DNA from: an uncultured Methanomassiliicoccales archaeon | GTDB lineage: Archaea > Thermoplasmatota > Thermoplasmata > SG8-5 | Length of the DNA: 25,312 nucleotides | NCBI GenBank assembly: GCA_938004075.1 | Contig: CALKWP010000002.1 | Coordinates: forward strand, 1 to 25,312 | Reading direction: 5' to 3' | Shown here: positions 7,237-15,574 of the stretch, in pieces | Layout: each line of letters starts with the position of its first letter | Position numbering within the stretch: position 1 is the stretch's first letter | The notes under the pieces: model-generated | The model's database searches: none | What the model was told of the DNA's origin: nothing | The model's input: the letters and a program-made list of their open reading frames with translations, nothing else | Made by a program: the position numbers and the translations under genes

Positions 7237-7605
7237 TTAGAAGAATGCGAGGAGTCCAACTATAAGGGTTATTATCCCTATTATGGTCTGGAAGGTGCCG
7301 AGCCACTTGGCCATCTTCTCGATGTATTTTCCAAATGCGGGTATTGCCATCAATATTCCGGTCGCGAGCATTATTCCAGATATTATGCAGAAAAGGCTGG
7401 AGAGGAAACCTTCTCCGTCAAGCACAATGTTCAGAATGCCCAGTAGACCTACGATGAAGGCGATGATTCCTATTATTCCCTGGAAGCTGCCAAGCCACTT
7501 GGCGAATTTCTCAAGGTACTTTCCGAGTGCAGGGATTACCCCAAACAGGCCTGTCAGCAGGATGAAACCTGCCAATATGCAAAATAGTCCGGTTATCGAC
7601 ATCAT
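7237..7605 (-). CDS. Internally duplicated four-helix membrane protein
   Basis: I cannot name this 122-aa protein. It is two tandem versions of one ~58-residue unit. Residues ~3-60 carry GLFCILAGFILLTGLFGVIP, ALGKYLEKFAKWLGSFQGII and IIAFIVGLLGI. Residues ~66-122 carry SLFCIISGIMLATGILMAIP, AFGKYIEKMAKWLGTFQTII and IITLIVGLLAF. Each unit has two hydrophobic segments around a conserved amphipathic GKYxEKxAKWLGxFQ stretch, giving four membrane segments. ATG 7605 or the adjacent ATG 7602 follows GGTGAT. A TATA-like box (AATTAAATAC, 7636-7645) lies upstream. The duplication suggests a small integral membrane scaffold or pore; function unknown. Confidence 0.78.
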   Translation of the reverse strand: MMSITGLFCILAGFILLTGLFGVIPALGKYLEKFAKWLGSFQGIIGIIAFIVGLLGILNIVLDGEGFLSSLFCIISGIMLATGILMAIPAFGKYIEKMAKWLGTFQTIIGIITLIVGLLAFF

Positions 7606-7635
7606 CTATCACCAAAGGTAAGAGATACTTTTGTT

Positions 7636-7645
7636 GTATTTAATT
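7636..7645 (-). promoter_or_regulatory. TATA box of the duplicated membrane protein gene
   Basis: AATTAAATAC on the minus strand lies about 35 bases ahead of the start at 7605, with a GGTGAT ribosome site (7608-7613) next to the ATG. The rest of the gap to 7723 holds no gene, only the short palindrome GGTCGGTTGACC at 7706-7717. Confidence 0.45.
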
Positions 7646-7723
7646 AGACCCTGTAAATGTAACAATATTTGAGGTATCTGAGGGAATTTGGGGCAAATTA
7701 GCTATGGTCGGTTGACCAATAAC

Positions 7724-8785
7724 TCACTTTCCAGTAACCAGGCTCCCAGTTTTTATCTTCTCGAGCCCTTCGTCCGACCACTCGAACTTGACCCGCTTCC
7801 GCCCCTTCCATACTTTCTTCTGTAGCAGGTATCCTAGGAGCAATGGCAATGCGACGGACGCTTCCATGTTCACAGTCCTGTGTGTGGCATTGGTGTTGAC
7901 CTTGCCCCAGCTCTGCGCTTCTTCGAGAGTTGAACCGGACAGCCCGCCCCAGTGCGGCGAATCTGTCGTCACCTGGATCGCATATGAATGCCCATCGATC
8001 TCTCTGTCGAAGGTGTAATTGGCCATTACTACCGCATCATTCACCCAGTTCTTCGGTGTCCCGCCGCCAATGTATATGGCCGCGGTCTTTTTCGAGAGTG
8101 CCACGATCTTCAGCACCTCGAAATTGTCCTTTATGGAGTCCAGCGTCACCCTTTCCTTCTTCAGGTTGTCCTTGTAATAGACAGTGAGGCCTATTCCGAT
8201 GGATGAATCATTGAGCGCTGGCGAGAATATCGGCACGCCGTGCTTCCTGGCCGTGTAGAGTATCGAGTCCTCGTCTTCGATTATGCTGCCAAGGAAATCA
8301 AGTATCTGGCGGCTGGAATAGAGGCCGGGCTTCAGCTTCTTCTCCAGCATCTTGCCGATATATTTATCTGTTTTTTCGAATAAATCTTCGTCCACGTATG
8401 TATCGTATATTCTATCTATCTTGAGGTCGTGAAGCACGGAATCGTCAGCGGTCGGCGTTCCCATGTAATGCTTCCCGCCCATGGACTGGTAGAAATCCTG
8501 GTACATGACGGCGCCTGTGCTGGCTATTGCGTCCACCAGGCCGTATTTTATCATGTCGCGGATGACTTTCCTCTGGCCCGCTGCGATGAGGGGGCCGCTC
8601 AATCCGAGGATTATCGTCGGCCTGTCCTTATCCTTCAACATGCGTTCCCAGACGCTTGCGCAGATTCCGAGGTTACGGCTCTGAATGCTGCTGCTCTGGA
8701 ATGCCGTCATCAGCTCTTCCACAGTCTGGATGCGTTCCATGTCTACCTGCTTCACCGGGGTGCGAAGTATTTCCTTCCTGTTCAT
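7724..8785 (-). CDS. dys: Deoxyhypusine synthase
   Basis: Deoxyhypusine synthase transfers the aminobutyl group of spermidine, using NAD, to a lysine of translation factor aIF5A. The 353-aa chain shows GLSGPLIAAGQRKVI near the N-terminus, VDAIASTGA, the NAD-site region PIFSPALNDSSIG and IYIGGGTPKNW, and the C-terminal SGSTLEEAQSWGK with Lys295 in the place of the human catalytic Lys329. The length is usual for archaeal enzymes. It stands alone on the minus strand, diverging from the citF operon. Homospermidine synthase is a related alternative, but an essential archaeal DHS is the simpler call. Confidence 0.92.
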   Translation of the reverse strand: MNRKEILRTPVKQVDMERIQTVEELMTAFQSSSIQSRNLGICASVWERMLKDKDRPTIILGLSGPLIAAGQRKVIRDMIKYGLVDAIASTGAVMYQDFYQSMGGKHYMGTPTADDSVLHDLKIDRIYDTYVDEDLFEKTDKYIGKMLEKKLKPGLYSSRQILDFLGSIIEDEDSILYTARKHGVPIFSPALNDSSIGIGLTVYYKDNLKKERVTLDSIKDNFEVLKIVALSKKTAAIYIGGGTPKNWVNDAVVMANYTFDREIDGHSYAIQVTTDSPHWGGLSGSTLEEAQSWGKVNTNATHRTVNMEASVALPLLLGYLLQKKVWKGRKRVKFEWSDEGLEKIKTGSLVTGK

Positions 8786-8850
8786 GGTTAAAACCTATTT
8801 CGAAACTGCTATGGAAACAATGTATTTAGTGTTTTACCCCAATGTAACAA

Positions 8851-8860
8851 AATTTAATAA
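8851..8860 (+). promoter_or_regulatory. TATA box of the CoA (citF) operon
   Basis: AATTTAATAA lies about 85 bases before the TTG start of citF, within the AT-rich gap shared with the divergent deoxyhypusine synthase gene. Transcription would start near 8880, leaving a leader of about 55 nt that carries the GGAGGTG ribosome site at 8924-8930. That strong site selects TTG 8936. Confidence 0.5.
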
Positions 8861-8935
8861 ACCGAAAGGGCTACTGAGCCACGCCAACCATGACGGAGCC
8901 GCTTGAAAGGCCCGGTATGGGGCGGAGGTGCTGGT

Positions 8936-10480
8936 TTGAAGACAGTGCGAAACGCGGTAGGACGCGATATTCCAGTAGAATTGGACGGCAGAAAGCTGAA
9001 GCCCTACAAGGGTCTTTTCAATACCTTTCCCAGAGGCAGGAAGGCCGGTGGATACTGGGGCCGTAACGTTCCCGGAACGAAGAAGCTTCTTGACTCCATC
9101 GACGAGGCCATAGAGGCATGCAAACTGAAAGATGGCCAGACCGTGAGCTTCCACCACCATCTCAGGGACGGCGATTATGTCGTCAACATGGTCATGAAGG
9201 CAATCGCCGAGAAGGGCCTCAAGGATATGATTGTCGCGCCATCCGCGCTTTTCCCGTGCCATGAGCCTCTCGTCAACTTGATAGACCAGGGCGTCATCCA
9301 CAGCATCGAGGGCAGCGTCAACGGGCCCATCGGCGATGCAATCTCCCACGGCCGCATGAAGGGCTTGAGCATTCTGAGGTCGCATGGCGGTAGGGTCAGG
9401 GCCATCGAGTCCGGCGAACTTAAAATTGATGTGGCATTCATCGGCGCTCCAACTGCGGACGACCAGGGCAACTGCAACGGGCTTCACGGCAAGAGCGCGT
9501 GCGGGTTTCTTGGATATCCTGTGGTGGATTCCTTCTACGCAAAGAAGGTGGTCGCCATCACAGACAATCTTGTTGATTACCCCGCGCTCCCAATCCAGAT
9601 AAGCGCGGACTACGTGGATTACATTGTCAGCGTTCCCAGCATCGGGGACAATCAGAAGATTGTTTCTGGCACCACCAAGATTGCAACCGATCCACAGAAG
9701 ACATCCATCGCCCAGGCAGCGCTCGACCTGATGATACACACCGGATTCGTGTATGACGGTATGTCATACCAGGCTGGCGCCGGCGGAATATCCCTTGCCA
9801 CGACAAAATTCCTCGGGGATTACCTGAAGGAGAAAAAGATAGTGGCAGCATGGATGGATGGCGGAGTGACCGAGCATCTGATTGACATCTACAGGAACGG
9901 CAATTGCAAGGCCATTCTGAGCGGCCAGAGCTTTGACGTTCAGAGCGTGAGCGATATGCTGACCAACCCGAACCATGTCGCCATCACCCCGAATTATTAC
10001 GCGAACCCATGGAACAAAGGCGCTCTAGTCAACATACTGGACACCGTGGTTCTGGGCGGGACCGAGGCGGACATAGATTTCAATGTCAATGTCAACACCC
10101 ACTCCGACGGGCGGCTGCTCCACGGAATCGGCGGCCATCAGGACACTGCAGCAGGCGCCAAGCTATCCATCATGATGATGCCGGTGTTCCGCAAGACCAA
10201 CGCGATAATCAGGGACCGCGTTACGACCGTATCGGCTCCACATCAATCTGTCGATGCCATAGTCACTGACCAGGGCATCGCAATCAACCCGGCCAGGAAG
10301 GACCTGCTCAAGAAGCTCAAGGGAAGCCCGGTCAATCTGGTCGACATAAAGGAACTCAGGGACATTGCCTATGCCGAGGCAGGAAAGCCCGAGGAACCAG
10401 AATACAAGGACAGGATAGTCTCCATAGTCCAGTTCAGGGACGGCACCGTGCTTGACACGATACGCCAGGTCAGGGAGTAA
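8936..10480 (+). CDS. citF: Citrate lyase alpha subunit (citrate CoA-transferase)
   Basis: CitF moves the CoA or ACP thioester from an acetyl carrier to citrate. The 514-aa chain follows the bacterial subunit closely: VSFHHHLRDGDYVVNMVM, CHEPLVNLIDQGV, SHGGRVRAIESGELKIDVAF, GAPTADDQGNCNG, SYQAGAGGISLA, FNVNVNTHSDG, GIGGHQDTA and VTDQGIAINPAR. Length equals the E. coli protein (about 510 aa). The TTG at 8936 is chosen because GGAGGTG (8924-8930) is 5 bases upstream; an upstream TTG at 8903 would add 11 residues without a ribosome site. It is the first gene of a five-gene operon. No citD (ACP), citE, citC or prosthetic-group genes are present, so it probably acts on free CoA thioesters with the next gene's lyase. 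Confidence 0.93.
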   Translation: MKTVRNAVGRDIPVELDGRKLKPYKGLFNTFPRGRKAGGYWGRNVPGTKKLLDSIDEAIEACKLKDGQTVSFHHHLRDGDYVVNMVMKAIAEKGLKDMIVAPSALFPCHEPLVNLIDQGVIHSIEGSVNGPIGDAISHGRMKGLSILRSHGGRVRAIESGELKIDVAFIGAPTADDQGNCNGLHGKSACGFLGYPVVDSFYAKKVVAITDNLVDYPALPIQISADYVDYIVSVPSIGDNQKIVSGTTKIATDPQKTSIAQAALDLMIHTGFVYDGMSYQAGAGGISLATTKFLGDYLKEKKIVAAWMDGGVTEHLIDIYRNGNCKAILSGQSFDVQSVSDMLTNPNHVAITPNYYANPWNKGALVNILDTVVLGGTEADIDFNVNVNTHSDGRLLHGIGGHQDTAAGAKLSIMMMPVFRKTNAIIRDRVTTVSAPHQSVDAIVTDQGIAINPARKDLLKKLKGSPVNLVDIKELRDIAYAEAGKPEEPEYKDRIVSIVQFRDGTVLDTIRQVRE

Positions 10481-10485
10481 TTTTC

Positions 10486-11550
10486 ATGGCGGATGAGACA
10501 GCCTGGGACACCAAGATCACAAAGGTCCAGCCGGACAATCTGATGATTTCAGGCTACCCGCTGAGAGAATTGATCGGAAACAAGACTTTGATTGATGTCG
10601 CTCATCTGCTGGTCGCCGGCGAATTGCCGGACGTGAGGACAAGGGAATCGCTCAGGAAGATTGCGCTTGAGGCCGCAATGCTCCCGGCCCCGCCAGTCGT
10701 GAGAACGCCCGGCGAGGACATCTCAAAGAGCCTGGCCAAATGCCTGCTTCTGGACGAAGCGCTGGCTTCCTACCCGGACAGGCCCACAAAGAGAACCGCA
10801 TTCGCGCTGGGCAGGATGGCCCGGTACCTGGCAAAGCTCCTCGGGACTGAACTTGCCCTGGCGGAAATCGGGGAAAGGGAGCCTTTCTCTTCAGTCATAT
10901 TCAGGGCATTCACTGGGAGAGTCGCAGTCGACGAGAAGAAGGCGAATCTGCTGGAATCGATGATTACTGCCTGCGTTGACCACGGAGTCACGCCGCCATC
11001 GGCCCAGGCGACCATACTGGCGACGTCCACCAGGGCGGCCTACGAAGTGTGCCTTGCTCACGGCATCGGGGTGATAACCGACGTCCATGGCGGCGCAGGA
11101 GCAAAGGCGGCCACATTCTTCATGGAAAGCACGGTTTCCGGGAAGGACCTCAAGGCCATTATCTCTGATTACTCCAAGCAAAAAAAACGCATACCTGGCC
11201 TCGGCCATCGCGTTCATAACAACGACCCGCGGCGCGATGTGCTGTGGAACATGGCCTCTGAATCCGGGGTCGCAGGGCCGAATGTCAGAGCCTCCAGGGA
11301 GATAACCGGCGCGTTCAGAGAAGTCACCGGGAAGGATCTTCCTATCAACGTGGACGGCGTCATCGGCGCGATAGTCGCGGACCTGGGAATGGATGCCTCC
11401 CTGGCAAAGGCCATATTCATATTCGGCAGGGTGGCGGGGTTATCTGCCCATCATTACGAGGAGATGGCCAGGCCAGTCATGAGAAAGATTGACTATTCCA
11501 AGGTTCCGTACACAGGGAAGCCGGAAAGAAAGGTTCCGGGGGGAAACTGA
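10486..11550 (+). CDS. Citryl-CoA lyase (ATP-citrate-lyase C-terminal/citrate synthase fold)
   Basis: This 354-aa citrate-synthase-superfamily protein most resembles the lyase half of ATP-citrate lyase and stand-alone citryl-CoA lyase. It has VDHGVTPPSAQATI (His166), PGLGHRVHNNDPR (His241, matching the ACL GIGHRV), NVDGVIGAIVADLG (Asp290) and IFGRVAGLSAHHYEE. It would cleave citryl-CoA to acetyl-CoA and oxaloacetate, or run in reverse. The ATG is 5 bases after the citF stop and it is 2 bases from the next gene, so it is within one operon. Methylcitryl-CoA or another acyl substrate cannot be excluded. A true citrate synthase is less likely given the ACL-type motifs and the CitF partner. Confidence 0.85.
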   Translation: MADETAWDTKITKVQPDNLMISGYPLRELIGNKTLIDVAHLLVAGELPDVRTRESLRKIALEAAMLPAPPVVRTPGEDISKSLAKCLLLDEALASYPDRPTKRTAFALGRMARYLAKLLGTELALAEIGEREPFSSVIFRAFTGRVAVDEKKANLLESMITACVDHGVTPPSAQATILATSTRAAYEVCLAHGIGVITDVHGGAGAKAATFFMESTVSGKDLKAIISDYSKQKKRIPGLGHRVHNNDPRRDVLWNMASESGVAGPNVRASREITGAFREVTGKDLPINVDGVIGAIVADLGMDASLAKAIFIFGRVAGLSAHHYEEMARPVMRKIDYSKVPYTGKPERKVPGGN

Positions 11551-11552
11551 GA

Positions 11553-13442
11553 ATGGAGCAGATGCACCCCCTGAAGCACTGGATGTCAATGTACCCCGAG
11601 AAGTTCGCTTCCGAGGACAAGATATTCGGTAACATCCACAGGGGAGACCGCATATTCATCGGCACCGCATGCGCCGAGCCTCAGTACCTTGTGAAGGCCT
11701 TCATGGAATATGTAGATAAGAACCCCAAGCAGATATTCGATGCGGAAATTTTTAACGTCTGGACACTGGGCGTCGCGCCTTACAATGACGCCAGGTTCGA
11801 GAAGAATTTCAGGCAGAATTCCTTCTTCATCTCGGGCAACACGCGTGATGCAGTGAACGAGGGACTGGCCGACTATACGCCCATATTCCTTTCCGAGATC
11901 CCGGACCTTTTCAGGAAGCGGGCGATTCCCCTGGACGTCGCTTTTGTGCAGACATCCTCACCCGACAGGCACGGCTTCATGAGCTTTGGCGTCAGCGTGG
12001 ACATAGTGAAAGCAGCTGTCGAAGCAGCAACTCTTGTCATAGTTCAGATCAACCCGCAGATGCCCCGGACGCATGGCGACGGTTACATTCACGTGAGCAA
12101 GGTTGATTACGCGGTCATTCACGACGAACCGATACTGACTTACCTGGATGACGCGGATGATGATATCGCCCACAAGATTGGTGGATACGTCTCCAAACTT
12201 GTTCAAGATGGTGACACCATCCAGGTGGGATACGGTGCCCTGCCCAATGAGATTCTCAGAAACCTGAAGGACAAGAGGCATCTGGGCGTGCATACCGAAC
12301 TAATCAGCGATGGCCTGGTAGAGCTTATCAAGGAAGGCGCCGTTGACAATACCAGGAAGACAATTAACAAGGGAAAGACCGTGTGCTCGTTCTGCATGGG
12401 CACCACCGCGGTTTATGATTTCATTCATGACAATCCATCCATCTCCTTCAGGACGATAGATTACACCAACGACCCGCTGATCATCGCCCAGCACGAGAAC
12501 ATGGTCGCAATCAACAGCGCCCTTGAGATAGACCTCACCGGCCAGGCGACCGCCGAGTCCCTGGGTAAAAAATTCTACAGCAGCGTCGGCGGCCAGGCGG
12601 ATTTCATGCGCGGCGCGATGCTGGCAAGGAACGGGAAGACCATACTCACGCTCCAATCCACCGCCGATGATGGCAAGATATCCAGGATAGTGCCCTTCCT
12701 GAAAGAAGGCGCCGGCGTTACCCTCCATAGAGGCGATGTGCATTACGTCATAACCGAATATGGCATAGCTTACCTGCATGGCAAGAACATCCGCGAACGC
12801 GCCATGGAACTTATCTCGGTGGCACACCCCAAATTCAGGCCGGAGCTCATAAAGCAGGCCAAGGAGATGAATCTCATATACAGCGACCAGGCCTTCATCC
12901 CGGGCAAGAAAGGTGAGTACCCGGAAGAGCTGGAGACCTTCAGGACAACCGAGACCGGAATGGAGATACTTCTGCGGCCAGTTAAGATAACTGACGAGCC
13001 ATTGCTCAAGGAATTCTTTTACGATTTATCTGACAAGAGTCTTTACAGGCGCTTCCTAAGCGTGAGAAAGGACATGCCGCACGAGCGCTTGCAGGAATTC
13101 GCCATAATCAACTACATGAGGGAAATGGTCATCCTGGCAACGATTGGCGGAGAGACGAATGAGAAGATAGTGGGCGTGAGCCAGTATGGCATCGATGAGG
13201 CATCGCACACAGCCGAGGTCGCGTTTGTCGTGAGGGATGATTACCACAACAACGGAATCGGCCATGAATTGCTGAAATACATTACCTACCTGGCAAAGAA
13301 GAACGGTCTGCTGGGCTTCACAGCCGAGGTCCTGGTCGAGAACATCCCGATGCTCAAGCTTTTCGAGAAGATGGGTTTCATGATCGAAAAGCGCTCTGGC
13401 TCTGGAGTTTACGAGATGAAAATGCTATTCAGGGAGGCTTGA
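11553..13442 (+). CDS. Acyl-CoA hydrolase/CoA-transferase fused to GNAT acetyltransferase
   Basis: Residues 1-~465 are a family I CoA-transferase or acetyl-CoA hydrolase (4-hydroxybutyrate/butyrate CoA-transferase type). They show QTSSPDRHGFMSFG, QVGYGALPNEIL, LGVHTELISDG with the expected catalytic Glu249, GGQADFMRGA and ITEYGIAYLHGKNIRERA. Residues ~470-629 are a GNAT domain (VVRDDYHNNGIGHELLKYI, the acetyl-CoA loop, then NIPMLKLFEKMGF). This fused architecture is known in anaerobes. The transferase half moves CoA between acyl-CoA and acetate or similar acids. The GNAT half may acetylate an operon enzyme as acyl-CoA feedback; that role is inferred. The stop overlaps the next start. Confidence 0.9.
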   Translation: MEQMHPLKHWMSMYPEKFASEDKIFGNIHRGDRIFIGTACAEPQYLVKAFMEYVDKNPKQIFDAEIFNVWTLGVAPYNDARFEKNFRQNSFFISGNTRDAVNEGLADYTPIFLSEIPDLFRKRAIPLDVAFVQTSSPDRHGFMSFGVSVDIVKAAVEAATLVIVQINPQMPRTHGDGYIHVSKVDYAVIHDEPILTYLDDADDDIAHKIGGYVSKLVQDGDTIQVGYGALPNEILRNLKDKRHLGVHTELISDGLVELIKEGAVDNTRKTINKGKTVCSFCMGTTAVYDFIHDNPSISFRTIDYTNDPLIIAQHENMVAINSALEIDLTGQATAESLGKKFYSSVGGQADFMRGAMLARNGKTILTLQSTADDGKISRIVPFLKEGAGVTLHRGDVHYVITEYGIAYLHGKNIRERAMELISVAHPKFRPELIKQAKEMNLIYSDQAFIPGKKGEYPEELETFRTTETGMEILLRPVKITDEPLLKEFFYDLSDKSLYRRFLSVRKDMPHERLQEFAIINYMREMVILATIGGETNEKIVGVSQYGIDEASHTAEVAFVVRDDYHNNGIGHELLKYITYLAKKNGLLGFTAEVLVENIPMLKLFEKMGFMIEKRSGSGVYEMKMLFREA

Positions 13443-15574
13443 TGATGGAAGCGCCGGATATGAAGTACCTGTTCGAGCCGCGGTCGGTGGCCGTGATCGG
13501 GGCGTCCGCAGAGAAGAACAAGGTGGGCTGCAAGCTCATGGAGAACATCACTTCGATGGACTTTGCCGGAGATATCTACCCGGTGAATCCCAAGGGCGGA
13601 GAGATGTTCGGGATGAAGGTCCACAAGGACATCCGTGAAATCGAAGGCCATGTCGATATGGCTGTGATAGTCATACCCGCAAAATTCGTTTTCGATGCAG
13701 TGAGGTCCTGTGCCGAAAAATCAGTCAAATTCCTGGTCATAATCACTTCCGGTTTCTCTGAAGTCGGCAATGTCGAGGAAGAGCATCGCATCGTCGAATT
13801 TGCCCACGAGCATGGAATGAGGATACTGGGCCCAAACATATTCGGCATATATTCCGGGAAGATGAACCTGAACGCCACTTTCGGGCCAAGGGACATCAAC
13901 CGCGGCAATGTCGCCATAGTAACCCAGAGCGGGGCGCTGGGCATTGCGATGATCGGCAAGACTGCAACCGAGAATATAGGACTCAGTGCCATTGTCTCGG
14001 TGGGCAACAAGTCCGACCTGGAAGAGGCAGACCTGCTGGAATACCTCATCGAGGATCCTGATACTGGAATCATATTGCTTTACATCGAGGGCGTGAATGA
14101 AGGCGAGAGGATGGCAGCATTCCTCAAGAAGGCCACGGCAAAGAAGCCGGTTATTGTCATCAAATCCGGGCGGTCCAAAAGGGGAGCGCTGGCTGCTGCT
14201 TCCCACACTGGGGCTTTGGCAGGCGCAGACGGCATATTCGACTCGGTGATGAGGCAATGCGGCGTGATTAGAGCCGAGAGCCTTCAGGAAGCCTTCAACT
14301 GGTGCAAGTTCCTTTCATTCTCGCCATTGCCCAAGGGCCGCAGCACTGTCATAATAACCAATGGCGGCGGCATCGGCGTCATGGCAACAGACGCCTGCGA
14401 GAAGTTCAATGTGGAATTGCTGGATGACGTCCACGCCACAAAGGAGATATTCTCACCTGTCACCCCGGACTTTGGCTCAACGCGGAATCCCATAGATATC
14501 ACCGGCCAGGCATTGGCCAAGCACTACGATGGCGGGCTTGGTGCAGCACTTCTGGATGACCGAGTTCATGCTGTTATCGCGCTTTACTGCCAGACAGCGG
14601 ATTTCGACCGGGCAAAGTACCAGGAAATGATTGTCCAGAACATTGAGAAGTACCAGGCCGGGAAGAAACCGATTGTCTTCTCTCTAGTGGGCGGCGAAGA
14701 GGTCGAGGAATGCATCAGAGACCTGAGGAAGCTGGGCGTGCCAGTATTCGGCGACGTGTATGAGGCTGTATCATGTTTCGGCGTTCTGTACCGTTATTAC
14801 GATAACATCTCTCAGAAGCGCGATGAGCCAGTCGAGACTCCGATGAATATCCAATCCATGCTGGACACCATCGCGGAAGTTCGGAAAGACAACAGGAATT
14901 TCCTCCTGCCGCAAGAAGCTCAGGCGCTCATGCGTGAAGCCGGAATTCCGGTTCCCCGGAGCAAGATAGCCACAAACATCAAGGAAGCCGTGGAATTCTC
15001 TGAGGAGATTGGCTATCCAGTGGTCATGAAGATAGCCTCCAAGGACATCATACACAAGAGCGATGCGGGAGGAATAGCCCTTGATCTGCTCAACCCGGAA
15101 GAGGTCATGGACGCTTACCAGGCCATCATGCGCAATGCCAGGAAGTACAAGCCGGATGCAAACATCAAAGGCGTCGAGATTGCCACAATGGTCCAGAAAG
15201 GTACCGAGACCATAATCGGGGCAAGGCGCGACCATGCGTTCGGCCCCGTTATAATGTTCGGCCTAGGCGGGATATACGTTGAGGTCATGAAGGACGTCGC
15301 ATTCAGGGCCCTTCCGCTGGACCGCAGGGAGATACTCAGCATGCTGAAGGACATCCGCTCATACTCTCTTCTGCTTGGAGTGCGTGGGGAGACTCAGCGC
15401 GACATCGAAAGCATTGTCGACACAATAATTAAATTGGGGAACGTCATAACAAAATGCGAGGAGATATCTGATATCGAGATAAATCCGCTCACTGTCTACG
15501 AGAATGGCAAGGGCGCCATGGCCGTTGACGTCAGGATACTGCTATCAGAAAGGAACAGGGGTGAAAAGAAATGA
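13442..15574 (+). CDS. acd: ADP-forming acyl-CoA (acetyl-CoA) synthetase, fused alpha-beta
   Basis: Acd converts acyl-CoA + ADP + Pi to acid + CoA + ATP, the usual archaeal energy-saving acetate-forming step. The ~710-aa chain has a CoA-binding N-terminus (FEPRSVAVIGASAEKNKVG), a succinyl-CoA-synthetase-like ligase domain with the phosphorylated His255 in AASHTGALAGADG, and a C-terminal ATP-grasp (beta) domain from about residue 480 (PVVMKIASKDIIHKSDAGG, MFGLGGIYVEV, DIEINPL). The start is ATG 13442 or ATG 13445; GGGAGG at 13432-13437 favours the second slightly. A TTG at 13439 is a poorer choice. Its 3' end overlaps the next gene by ATGA. The substrate could be acetyl-, propionyl- or a longer acyl-CoA. 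Confidence 0.92.
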   Translation: MMEAPDMKYLFEPRSVAVIGASAEKNKVGCKLMENITSMDFAGDIYPVNPKGGEMFGMKVHKDIREIEGHVDMAVIVIPAKFVFDAVRSCAEKSVKFLVIITSGFSEVGNVEEEHRIVEFAHEHGMRILGPNIFGIYSGKMNLNATFGPRDINRGNVAIVTQSGALGIAMIGKTATENIGLSAIVSVGNKSDLEEADLLEYLIEDPDTGIILLYIEGVNEGERMAAFLKKATAKKPVIVIKSGRSKRGALAAASHTGALAGADGIFDSVMRQCGVIRAESLQEAFNWCKFLSFSPLPKGRSTVIITNGGGIGVMATDACEKFNVELLDDVHATKEIFSPVTPDFGSTRNPIDITGQALAKHYDGGLGAALLDDRVHAVIALYCQTADFDRAKYQEMIVQNIEKYQAGKKPIVFSLVGGEEVEECIRDLRKLGVPVFGDVYEAVSCFGVLYRYYDNISQKRDEPVETPMNIQSMLDTIAEVRKDNRNFLLPQEAQALMREAGIPVPRSKIATNIKEAVEFSEEIGYPVVMKIASKDIIHKSDAGGIALDLLNPEEVMDAYQAIMRNARKYKPDANIKGVEIATMVQKGTETIIGARRDHAFGPVIMFGLGGIYVEVMKDVAFRALPLDRREILSMLKDIRSYSLLLGVRGETQRDIESIVDTIIKLGNVITKCEEISDIEINPLTVYENGKGAMAVDVRILLSERNRGEKK

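Noticed and set aside
8834..9739. 301-aa minus-strand open frame
   Set aside because: It is antisense to citF, which matches its family along the full length.
10486..11550. Ordinary citrate synthase
   Set aside because: DHG, GLGHRV and NVDG motifs match the lyase half of ATP-citrate lyase better than citrate synthase, and CitF is its operon neighbour.
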